64,000 nucleotides of DNA from Pectinophora gossypiella. Lineage: Eukaryota > Arthropoda > Insecta > Lepidoptera > Gelechiidae. This document shows positions 11,261 to 21,890 of the stretch, in pieces (the stretch's first letter is position 1; the number at the start of each line of letters is the position of its first letter). Location: assembly GCF_024362695.1 (NCBI RefSeq), contig NC_065415.1, positions 10,023,438-10,087,437 of the forward strand. The letters are read 5' to 3'. Position numbers and translations under genes: made by a program. The notes below the pieces were generated by a model, which searched no databases, was not told the DNA's origin, and was given only the letters and a program-made list of their open reading frames with translations.

Positions 11261-14200
11261 TTTACTTTTTGCGGTATGTAGGTATACATTGTTATCTGTA
11301 TATATTTTTTTAAATAAATATCGTGTAATTTTAATGCAACTAAAAAAAATGATGGAATGTCCACCGTAATCTCCGCTGACGAAAGATGTTTCCGAAGCAA
11401 GGGACAGACATTAGTGTCATATTCCCAATGTCACGTTTGACCATTTTTTTGTCACAAATGGTGTGGGTGTGTCATCTGTCTTAATTGCTTAACAGCTTTC
11501 CTAGCTATTCATCACCAAAGTAAGTTTTGTCTTCTTTGCTACAGTTTTGACAGAAATGGAACAATTTGAGTTTATTTCGTTATGGTTGTAAATTCTTACC
11601 AATATGGCGCTTCCTTGTACGGAGTGTCGCCGCCGCCTTTTGTTTTATAATAAACTATCCCTTTCAATACTATACCATTGTAAAATTGTTTACCAGCTGT
11701 ATAATGCACAATGTAGGCAATTTCATTTTTATTTGCAAATATATAACACGAGTATTTTGATTGTTTCTGGAAACTCTCCATTTCGTACCTTTATTTTTTG
11801 TATTACAGTAGGATTTGTTATACAAATAGGCGGGTCTTAGCTTCGTTTGCAAAATAAGAAAAGGATTATGTAGTCTGGTAGTATAAATTTGTGACATAAA
11901 AAGAAGAAAGTGAAGCCGCCTTTACTTCACTTATTTGTGTAGCGAAAGCCGAACAGTAATCTGGTCCGGGACCTACTATTTGGGGATTTTCATTTATTTT
12001 ACTACAGAATGGGTTGTCGGCCATTGTCTATTTGCCTTTTTAAAAATATTTTTTAGCGGCCCCAACCCTTTTCGCTTTGGGTGTTCGCTCGTTTATTGTT
12101 ACTTTATTGCAGGCCTTTTGCCGACAACGAAGTTTGCATAACGTTATAACGGTAGGTATAGGCTGTAGAATTTTATGATAGGTCAGTAAAGAATTTCTTT
12201 GAAATTAAAAAGGGCTACCTTGTTTACGGTAACTTTTTAAAGCGTAAGTACCTACTCCGTTTAACAACCCGTGGTATCGACGTGTTTGCTTTAGATTTAC
12301 ATCACACGGGTAAATTAATTTGCTCCTACAAAAAAGTCTTGGTTTCGTTTAATATGTTGTAACATATTTGTGGCCCGTGGGTGAAGTTTGCTCTAATAAC
12401 TGGTTTCCAAAAACAATTAGTCGGACCTCTTTGAGAAGCAAAGAATTTTATCGGCTAGATTTATTATATTTGAGGAGGATGTTATCGCCGGTTCGATTGC
12501 TGCGCACCAGACCGTTCCGTAGAACATTGACTATGCGGGCAGGTAGAGCCGAACATTTATCAGCCGTTTTAGTTTTTTGTCCTTACTATTGTTATTATTT
12601 GAATCCCTCGGATGTATTAATCTCGCGTGGGTCCGTCAGAACCGGTCATTACCCAAAACTTGGGGGCGTATTGCGTCCGGGTGCCTAGTTATTACGGGCA
12701 TTCTAATAAAATAACCCCGTATCATTTACGAAATTAGGTATATCGCTAAATATTTTATAATGACTGACACGAAATTGGTTGGGTTGGCAGCGTTTACGTT
12801 GATGTTAGTGGAGCAAGCTGCGTGTTATGAGCCCAAAGTTTTTAATGACACACTACTTAAATGATTCTGTCTGCCATATCTTATTATGGAGGGATCAGTT
12901 TTATTCCTTTTGACAGTTGCCTATACGGAGACATCAAACCCACCAATTATCAAGTTAACGTACTACTTATTACTCATGTGGTAGCCTGTTATTTTTGCAA
13001 CTCTTTTATGTTCTGCCTATTAGGTTAGATATGTATAATAATTTATGAGCATCAAGATTGTAAACACAAATCCCTAAGTTTTCTTCAGTTCGTGAATAAT
13101 TTAAATTACCTAGTACGTATATTTGATGACTTTCTCTGAGCAAAATTGCCTTGTCCGGACATTACGCCGCCGACATATTGTCATAACATCCAATTCCATT
13201 TTACTTTGAAGATTCGCATTGTCGGCATGTGAGGCTTCGTTTGGAGGCGGAAATGAGGAGGAATTTCCCAAAGAGACCTCTCTTGCGGAATAAGAATATT
13301 ATTTGTCGACGGAGTTGTGTAGCGTGTGACAATAGATGCGGCCGGCCCGCTACGCCCCGGAAAGAATCAATTATACCAACCCCCGGCCGAAAGACATGTT
13401 GCCGAATGGGCGAATTGTTTGTTTAATAACATCTCTGCTACTATAAAAGTCGGAGTGAAATATTTGTCGCTTTTGTCCGGCGACTCTTTGTACGTAAATG
13501 AAGCGATAGACATTTTATCATCATTATACTCGTGGTGTCTGCGTAACGTCTCTATTCGAGGCGGATACGGTTGTGCTTTTTGTCGGTAGCTTCCTGCCTC
13601 CGCGAGTTTGGAACTTTTTAAGAGTTTTATCGTTTCCATTCAACAAGAGCGATAAATTTAGCTTATAAATAATACATACATCATGCGATTCTCGAATAGG
13701 ATAATTAATGGGAGTAATATTTCTTCGTATAATTACTATCTTGTTGGGGCAACGTTTTGTTTACATTGCACTGGGAAAGTTTACGGTTCGTGGTTTAAAG
13801 GAGTTTATTCGTTTGTTTTATTCAAAATTTTGCTTCAATTCCAGATTTCTTAGATATATTACTTACTTAGTTACTTATAAGGGAAAGAGATTGCCGGTAG
13901 CTTGTCGCTAAATAACTTTAGTCGGTAAGTATACTAAGAATCTTGCCACATTTATAAATATGCAAGTGTTTCTAATACAGTTTCATCGGAAATGTTAACG
14001 GTTTTTAAGCATAGAATGATACTTGTTACCCCCCTCTAATGTGTTTCGTGATTCTTATACGAAATGACCACTTATATAGCACAGTAGCAGTTTGGTCCCA
14101 TGATCACACCATTTCTATGCCGATGTTATACAGCTAAATGTGTTTTGAATATGTTGACGACACCTAAATTGTTTTAAAATTTTATTTAAAATACTCTGAA

Positions 14201-17200
14201 CGACATTTACAAGATGCATTATTGTGTGCAGGTATGTAAGTGGCAATGAATACCTAGTCTAATACTAACTTATTCTTACAAACCACTATAGATGACAATT
14301 TATCTAAAATCTTGGAAGGTGTTACAAAAATGTAGTTAAATAAGTATGTTTCTTAGAGCCTGTTGAAGCAAATATTACCTACCTATAAGAAGGAATGGAA
14401 ACTATTTGAGACAAAACCTAAAATAAAAGTAAACACAATACTTATCTTCCATGAGAATCTAAAGTAAACACGAATGTGTGAAGGTAATTATGCATTCGTT
14501 TATCTCAAAATCAACGTTTAAGAATACCTAATGAGATTTTTACGATTATCCGGAAAATCAATCCCAACCCAAACATTGCATCGGTAAACATGGTATTTAA
14601 ATTATCTACTACAAATTTACTGCCGTTTTATAGGAGAGATTACATGCTCATAAAGAAAAAAAGGAAAATGAAGAAACACCACAGTTTAAGTACTTGTAAA
14701 TAGTTTTGGAGTCATGTCTTCTAAGTCAAGCGACCTTTAACACATTTGTTTAAATTTTTCGGCGAACGTCATTTACGTTTTAACGGAAACAGCGGTTGAG
14801 GTCGGGACCACACAAATATTTGCTCGGTGTTGAATATCACACTGTTTGTTTTGCCTTTTTACCTTTTTTTTTCAACTTAATTGAAGTGTGCCGTTTTACT
14901 AATGGGCTGATGTTTAATCATGTGATTTGCAATATTCAAAACAATCCGCGCAATTATGACAAATCTGCTAGATAATTAAATCATGTACCGTAGCTAGTTG
15001 ATGATGTGTTTCAATTGGACTTGCTTCAGTATGATTGTGACGACTAGGTACTTGTTATATTTCGCGCTCCGCATTTCCCGTTCTTCATACAATATCCCAC
15101 GATAATGAAAGTCAATGAAGTAATGTGCAACTAATTGCTATGCGTTGAGCGTAGCATCAACACCGTCCCTCTAGTTACACCAATGAATGGTCCCTCAATA
15201 AAACCTATTTTATTGCTGTTTCCTCTCTCGCTTCGTTGGCATTCATCCCAAGAACTACCAAATCATTAAAGCTTATGTTTGTTGATTTTTTGTACGTCTT
15301 TGTTTGCTTTATGATAATAGGTGTTCGTTTCGTCTCTCGAGCGCGGGAGCGATGTGGTGTGAAACTTAACGCCTTCGTTCACGCTCCTTTTTATAGAGGC
15401 ACTTGATTTAGCGAGCCAATGTCGTTTTTAATAGACTGCGTCAAAATTCGCTTTTTACAACGTCATTCACAAATTTCGCCTTTTACAGATGTGTTAATGA
15501 GCACGCGGTGGGCCACATTCGAGTTAGATGTTCGAAGTTGTTTTTTTATTCACACGAATACATCTTAATTTTCTGTATTGTATTTTATTGGTCTTTCTTG
15601 ATTGTTTTATTAAGATATTTATGTAAATGTATAAAATACAAACAAAGTTCTTATTGGAAGATCAGAGGGGCGAATATCTTCAGATGTCCATTCGTCCGCT
15701 CAATTTACACCGACCGGCTAACACGGTACTTTCTTTGAAACTGATCCAGAGCTGGTCTCATTAAAAGTTAGGCGCGACCGCCAGGACCCTCGAAACTCTG
15801 ACAACGATCCTGTGGAATTTATCAGCTAACTCAAAAGTGCTCGAAGGGAAGTCTGTCCGGGCCATTATTCCCCATTGTGCCTGACAATAAGATTAAACTA
15901 GTGACCGCCAGCGATAGATAGCGCTTGGACCAATTCGCGTACGAACTCGCTCCCGTAATAGTTTTGTTGTTATCGCTTGTGACCACTCTTCACTTGCGTC
16001 TGGGACGATATTAAAAAGATTTTGGCAGCCGGCCACCCAGATATTGATCTTTATGCTTGGCCAGACGGCCATAGAAGTTCTCTAAGTACCTCGGCCGCTT
16101 GGTTTAATGACTTCCCATGTCTGTAAGTTTTGGATGTGATATTTTATGTACTCGCCGATAGCTACCGACAGATACTACGACTGTTTTCGTCGTTCCGAGT
16201 TTTACGCATTTCGATTTTAATGTCTCGTGACTAACGTGTGGGCCGGTGTATTGATGAATGGAATACGTTTATCTATGTTTCTCCCTCAGTAATGGACTTT
16301 ATCGTGGTGGCCTGTCATAGTCACATTAAAAACGGAAATGAGGTGGTCCCATTCCTAAAATTTGGTAATAGATAACAGATCAACAAACTTTGTAGCTAAT
16401 TCGGGGCAGCTGCGTGAGCTTATCTTTCGCGCGAATTGAAATATGCTGTTAAAAACGTGTGTAATTAAAGTCGGTATGCGTGAAGGGCGACACCTGCGCT
16501 CGTATCGGGAGATCAGGCCGTTACGGTTTATGGGGTTCCTACCAAAAACAATGGAAATGGCAAAAAGTCGAATGCGGGCAGGTACGGGGGTGCCGAACTG
16601 GCGAGGAAGGGTAGGCGTGCGGGCCGCGGCGGGGCGCCACAATTTATGATTGCGCCGTGTCAGAGTGCTAATGAACGCACTCTGTTGCTCTTTATTGAGA
16701 TAACGTTCGCAATCGATGGCTACGCCTGTATCGAGCCATTACTTATGGCGTCGCCTGATCTTGCGTGTCCCCCACACGTATTTTTTGCTCAACACATTCG
16801 TGCCAAACCACTATTATTAACTTTCCTCTTCATAGGTATGCGATAAGTTAATCCATGATACTGAAAACTCTTGTAACGAGTTGTATTTGCATATATTTAG
16901 TTATAATTTTAAACCGGCGCGCAGTGGTAGTAATAAATGTAATGACGGGATTATTGCACGTCAATAGAGTTTATCATTTATGTTTTTCGAATTTATAACT
17001 TCGATTGCGTGCGTTTTAATTGCTGGGGAATTAAAGTATAAAGAAGTACTCAATATTTTTTTAAATACATATGTCTGTACCGTCGTTTATCAGCGTTTAT
17101 TCGATCCGATCTCCCATGCATGCCGAATGAACCTCTCATTACTCTTACATATATTAAAATCACCAACTACATCTAAATTCCCAGGCTTAAATCATCCGTA

Positions 17201-18244
17201 CTATCATCAGAACTGACGTATGACAAGTCGAAGGCAGCATTTTCATATGCATCGTACTTTAGGATCGCATGTCCACGGGATCTCGATCGTCGAGAGGCAA
17301 TATCGGCGATCGAATCGCGCGATACGCCGGGGATGATATCATCATCGAACCCGGGGCTCGCCGAGTGGCTGCCCGTGTTGATAATTCACTTTATTGTTGT
17401 ATTATAAAGTTTTACATACATACCTACGTATAAGTAACATCTTTTGCGGTTGACGGGGCCGCAAGTTGTAAGGAGGCAACCCTCAGGTTCAGGTACTGGA
17501 TTGGCTTTATATTATACCTAGATAGGATGAACTGATCATTGTTTCATACTTGAAGTCTCACCTTTCACTACACCCTTATACTATTTTTATAATATCTAAT
17601 TAATTCATTGACTACAGTCAATCACGTTAGACAGGACGTTCGTCGTACCACCAGAGAAAAGCAGTTTTTGTTTTCTGACCCTGCTAATGGTAAAAATCAA
17701 AAGATATACTTTTTGTAGAATTTAATTTTTATAATGCCATAAGCAGTAGTAAGACTTCATCGACCGTATATTTCTTATTTCAATCCAACAAGATTCGAAA
17801 GGGAAAATTATTGTACATAAAAACAGACTAAATACATTTGAACGTCATAAACCTGTCTATTTACGAGTATTATTCTCTTGTTTCACCGATCAAGAACTCG
17901 ATACTCGGAGATATTTGCACAATCGGAGAAAAACATTCATACCTACCTATATTTTACCGAACCATACCAATTGCTTCGGAGCTGAGACAGCTTCGAAACT
18001 GCATCGGATACTGTACATATTTTCAATTAAATATGTTGTGTTTTTAGCTGCAACCGTGTTCTTGTAGAATCACATGTTTTTTATAAGATGCCATGTTTTC
18101 ATACCGCCAACGGCATTCCTGTATGAGTTGCGATGTGCATTGGTTCTTATTTACATTGATGTAAAATATTTTGAAGGGACAATTGTAATGCCTGGCAATA
18201 CATTCTCTTTTTCACAGCAGGTTTTGTGTAGTAGAACACTGAAC
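11261..18244. other. Unassigned non-coding DNA, about 7 kb
   Basis: I see no supported gene here. Open frames are all under about 110 codons. The longest (12368-12688, +) and the one starting ATGGCGCTTCCTTGTACGG at 11604 have no domain I recognise; the latter begins with a Cys-x2-Cys pair but continues into low-complexity codons. CG-rich patches lie near 16480-16640 and 17240-17370. The second of these contains the perfect palindrome GATGATATCATC at 17332-17343. These patches may be regulatory, which is inference only. Confidence 0.5.
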
Positions 18245-18288
18245 ACGAAATTAATGGTCAAGTTCAAGTAACTTACCATTAATTTCGT
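18245..18288. repeat. Inverted repeat / hairpin
   Basis: ACGAAATTAATGGT (18245-18258) is perfectly complementary to ACCATTAATTTCGT (18275-18288). Inside it, AAGTT (18260-18264) pairs with AACTT (18270-18274), leaving a one-base bulge and a five-base loop. The total stem is 19 bp. It could be a transposon end-to-end relic, an RNA hairpin or chance in AT-rich DNA. Confidence 0.75.
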
Positions 18289-18925
18289 ATTCGTGTACTC
18301 AAGATTAACTTAAACATACATAGATTTATTGTTAAAAAAACAAAAAAAATACCTTACACAAAGATTTCCAATTAAAACATAAACATAGCTCCAAAATAAA
18401 AAAAAATATAATTGAAATGTAGAAAATAAAGGAAGGAAAATATTTACAAAGATTAACACAATCATTAAAATTTCATTCCTTCTTCAATTCCAATAAGATC
18501 TTTGTGTCTTTAGAACCAAAATGGTTCCAATAAATCTAATAACATAACTCATCCAGCAACTTTATATCCCTAGTAACACAGTACTCCACGGATGCCGTCC
18601 CAAGTCATCCGTTATCAGCGATCTTATCAACTGATAACAGCTGTCCACTGTCATTGTCGATCGAGGATCTGTTGCTATGTTGTCTCGCGTTCCTATATAA
18701 GTATTACTACTGTGAAACGCTGCGCAGGCGGCACCAACGGTGGCTCTAGATAAGGAAAGGGACAAATGATGAGACTTGTCTGTCTGTTATTAAATCTTGC
18801 TTGTAAAATTGTGTAGCTATGTTTGACTTATATACTAACCAAGCATTATTTAGCAAAAAGATTGCCTATTGTGATCTTTATTTCTCTTTTATTTTTGTAT
18901 CCTGTGCTTTCTGTGTGTGGCATCA

Positions 18926-19081
18926 TCAGCCGGACGACGCCCACTGCTGGGCATAGGCCTCCCCCAAGGATCTCCACGACGATCGGTCCTGCGCTGCCCG
19001 CATCCAGCGGCTTCCCGCGACCTTCACCAGATCGTCGGTCCACCTTGTAGCGGGCCTACCCACTGAGCGTCGTCCGTCGTG
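18926..19081 (-). pseudogene. RTE-clade LINE reverse transcriptase, C-terminal fragment
   Basis: On the minus strand the frame reads about 50 codons, including RPATRWTDDLVKVAGSRWMR and GEAYAQQWASSG, and ends at a stop whose bases are 18926-18928. I recognise 'RWTDDL...AGSRWM...QDR..W..LGEAYAQQW' as the extreme C-terminus of RTE-type non-LTR retrotransposon proteins in Lepidoptera. After the stop, the short GATGATG tail resembles the trinucleotide 3' tails of RTE elements. The copy is severely 5'-truncated; the (AT)n tract begins about 20 bases beyond its 5' edge. It has no function of its own. Confidence 0.85.
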
Positions 19082-19101
19082 TACAAATACTTTATTATTT
19101 G

Positions 19102-19123
19102 ATATATATATATATATATATAT
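19102..19123. repeat. (AT)n microsatellite
   Basis: About eleven AT dinucleotides run without interruption beside the 5' edge of the RTE fragment. Confidence 0.9.
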
Positions 19124-19654
19124 TTTAAATATGTTAAGTACTCGTAAAGCTTATTAATCTTCTTCTAATTATTTAATCCCCGTTGGGATGTAGGGCTTGA
19201 ATAACAGATGTCCACTAAAGCTTATTATTTTTTTATCAATGTGCTGTTAATATTCTATAATTTATCCAAAATATTGTTAACACTTATTATGATTTTACGA
19301 GACACATCTGAATATATATAATATTGATCTATATTTTTTTTTTGTTTCAGGTACAGTAGATATAATACGGTGTATATTAAGTAAATTATGAGGTTTATTG
19401 AACTGGCCCATACTATATAAAGGTAAGTATATACATATATTTTTCTTCGCGTTTACCAACATATTCTTGAGGTAAATATAGTTTTATAACCTACGATTTG
19501 ACGATAATGGTTTCTAGAAAATGTCGTTACTCTCTGTAGTACAATCATAAATGTGTATTGTGTGTGAATATGTGTATATTCACATCAATAATAATCATAT
19601 TTACATTCTTGTTGTCTGAAGTTAGGACGACGGTAAATGTACTTTAATTATCAC
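19124..19654. other. Non-coding DNA around a possible exon
   Basis: AT-rich sequence with no coding potential. The only structure I see is the splice-site pair described for 19351-19422. Confidence 0.5.
19351..19422 (+). other. Possible non-coding internal exon (72 nt)
   Basis: A long T-rich tract ending TTTTTTGTTTCAG stops at 19350, a good 3' splice site. A near-consensus donor, AAAG followed by GTAAGTAT, begins at 19423. All three forward frames of the 72 bases contain stops, so if it is an exon it belongs to a 5' untranslated region or a long non-coding RNA. There is no transcript evidence in the sequence itself, and such site pairs occur by chance. Confidence 0.25.
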
Positions 19655-19910
19655 CTACCCAGCATTATCCCGTTTTTCACAGTTACCTAACCCGGTTTTT
19701 ACAGTAACGACTGCCTGTCTGACCTTCCAACCCGCGAAGGGAAAAATACAGGTTAGGTCACATACCTCCGAAAATGCATTTCTCGGGAATGTGGGTTTCC
19801 CCACAATGTTTTTTTTCACCGCTGTGCACGTGATAATCATTTATGAACCAAACATGATTTCGAAAACAAATTTAACAATCATTGGTGTAGGTCTGTGCTG
19901 CATTCGAACC
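19655..19910 (-). repeat. SINE family A, antisense copy lacking the tRNA head
   Basis: Read on the minus strand it begins at a GGTTCGAATGC B-box-like motif, then passes through CAGCACAGACCTACACCAAT, a CACGTGCACAGCGGTGAA block, TTCCCGAGAAATGCATTTTC, ATGTGACCTAACCTGTAT, and CCCTTCGCGGGTTGGAAGG, and ends near ACGGGATAATGCT. The same blocks up to GTGACCTAA occur in the + copy at 21663. It is truncated before the A box, so it lacks a full internal pol III promoter. The short open frame across it is not a gene. Confidence 0.85.
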
Positions 19911-20842
19911 ATTGTACAAATTTAATGTATTATGTGCGTATAGAGTTATTCGTATCATTAGGCAAACTGGTGTAAGGCTTATCTTACTCTTGGTAATGGT
20001 AGGAACGGACACTAAGGAAAATATTTCTACTTATTGGATTCTCTACTTGAAGTCTTTTCTGATAGGAATAGGCTAATACAACGGCCGTATTCAAATAAGA
20101 GCCTTTCTATGAATTTATTAACTAGAAATCTTGTGACATTCTTAGACTGTCCTTGAGTTTTTTTTTTCTATGAAGACACTTTATTCATAATAAATTATCG
20201 ACGGTACAAAATTTTGGTAACAATTATTTATTTTCCTAGTAAGTTCTTAAGATAGCGATACTTTGCTCCATTAAGACTCTCTTGTGAAAGCAGTAAGTAG
20301 GTCAACATTGTTTATTTCGTGCTTCCTTAAACTCTAAAGTGCATGCATCATAATAAAGAGTCGCTTTAAATTCTTCCTTTATCAAAGTTTAAACCCCCAG
20401 GCGCGAAAAATGGAAGTGGAAAGTTTACGAAATTGGGATAGTCAGATATCTCAGGGGCCGCGGGCCGTCGCAAGTTCTTACATAAAATAATAACCGCTAC
20501 GGGACTCCGATACGACCTAACGAGTAAATTACATAGCTCACAAGTGTTCGTGCACCGCCGATCGCTCACTAGCCTGTTTTGAAAGATCTTCCAACAAAAT
20601 ATTGTCTATTTACATTGGGTTACTTATTTAGTGGCCAAATGTAGTAGTAAGTAGGTATACTAACTATGCAGATAAAATTATTGTAAACACCTTTGCCCAG
20701 CTTGATAATAAAACGATTTGGTCAAATAACGTCACAATCTAAAAATAGATAAGAATATAAAAACCGATGGGTTAACTTTTTACGTCACTTGGCACGTGTT
20801 ACGCCGCAGATGCTAAACGGTATTTTCGATGTAGAGAAGCAA

Positions 20843-20915
20843 GCCCGGCTAGCTCAGTCGGTAGAGCATGAGACTCTTAATCTCAGGGTCGTGGGTTCGA
20901 GCCCCACGTTGGGCG
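20843..20915 (+). tRNA. tRNA-Lys (anticodon CTT)
   Basis: The 73-nt sequence folds as a complete cloverleaf. The acceptor stem GCCCGGC pairs with GTTGGGC, including one G-T pair, and G915 of the window end (20915) is the discriminator base. The D arm is GCTC/GAGC, the anticodon stem TGAGA/TCTCA encloses the loop CTCTTAA with anticodon CTT at 20876-20878, and the T arm is GTGGG/CCCAC with TTCGAGC. Internal pol III promoters are present: A box TAGCTCAGTCGG at 20850-20861 and B box GGTTCGAGCC at 20894-20903. No CCA is encoded and there is no intron, as usual for such genes in insects. It decodes AAG lysine codons. The pairing is perfect enough to suggest a functional gene rather than a SINE head. 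Confidence 0.97.
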
Positions 20916-20920
20916 GTATC

Positions 20921-20925
20921 TTTTT
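20921..20925 (+). terminator. RNA polymerase III terminator of tRNA-Lys
   Basis: A run of five T begins six bases after the 3' end of the tRNA, the expected pol III stop signal. Confidence 0.85.
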
Positions 20926-21662
20926 GACTGTTATTTTTAATTCTTTTCTCAATTTACTTTTTTCTTGGTAGTTTAAACATTTGATTTTATTCTGCCGTTA
21001 CATTACTTCAAAGTTTATTTGCGATCAAACGGTTTACGCAATCGGTCGTGTAGCGTTGAAGGGTCATCGGATGGACACAAGCTTTATGTTTCCCACGACT
21101 TGTAAACATACATATACGTATGAACGTATGTAAACGTTTGTAACAGAAGATCTCAAGATTTCACTAGTAACTGTTTTCTCTTCGAGTTTGCTATATAATA
21201 TACTACGAAGTAATCTTCGTGTTGTGTACTAAGATAAACAGTATTTCAATTTAGATTTGTTTAACTACTTATCAAGTAAGTATTTGTTTTATTTACTTGC
21301 TAAACGACTGCACTTCGTTTAATTCTAGTTTAAAGTTTAACTATCTTTGTTTCTTTTTAACTACTTGAAAGAGTTTGGAGTCGGTAAACAATTAGCTTCG
21401 TTGCTTTTTAAATGGTATTATATAAACATTTAAAGGATTTTAAATTGTGTAAAGGACTTGCTGGTTTAGACTAGACTTTTGAGCATAGCTTAATTACTAC
21501 ATCTCTCGGGACTCTCCACTGGGACCTTAAGCCATCAATGAGACTTGCCACCACTCCTGGTATGTGTCCGCATGGTGACAGGTCATCAGCCCATCACCAA
21601 TATACATGTGGGATAAAGCATTAAAAGTGATATTTTGTTTATATTCACTCCTTTTAGTTTAA
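20926..21662. other. Unassigned DNA between tRNA-Lys and SINE A
   Basis: No gene is seen. The part from about 21500 to 21620 (with GGGACTCTCCACTGGGACC and GACTTGCCACCACTCCTGG) has the look of an interspersed repeat end, but I cannot name it. Confidence 0.45.
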
Positions 21663-21890
21663 GAGCCGTGGTAGCCCAGTTGATAGAATCCTTACCTCTC
21701 ACTTTGTGGTCGCAAGTTCGAATCCAGCACAGGTCTAAACCAATGATTGTCGAATTTGTTTTCGAATTCAAGTTTAGATTTAAATGATTTTCACGTGCTC
21801 AGCGATGAAGGAAAACATCGAGAGGAAACATACCCGAGAAATGCGTTTACGGAGTTATGTGACCTAAACTTTTCTTTTTTTTTTACAAAA
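21663..21890 (+). repeat. SINE family A, sense copy with tRNA-like head
   Basis: The head contains an A-box-like TAGCCCAGTTG (21672-21682) and a B-box-like AGTTCGAATCC (21715-21725), the internal promoter of a tRNA-derived SINE. The body then has CAGCACAGGTCTAAACCAAT, CACGTGCTCAGCGATGAAGG, a CATCGAGAGGAAAC block, CCCGAGAAATGCGTTTACGG and ATGTGACCTAAAC, and ends in a T-rich run. These blocks match the antisense copy at 19655-19910. The 3' part present in that copy (GCGGGTTGGAAGG...) is absent here, so this copy is 3'-truncated or ended early. Confidence 0.85.

Noticed and set aside
18823..19050. 75- and 65-codon frames on both strands
   Set aside because: Both are out-of-frame readings of the RTE fragment, whose true frame is identified by RWTDDL and EAYAQQW.
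20789..20971. 60-codon open frame over the tRNA-Lys gene
   Set aside because: The sequence is fully explained by the tRNA cloverleaf; the frame is incidental.
21663..21735. tRNA-like sequence with A and B boxes
   Set aside because: Stem pairing is poor and the body continues into SINE A, so it is a SINE head and not a tRNA gene.
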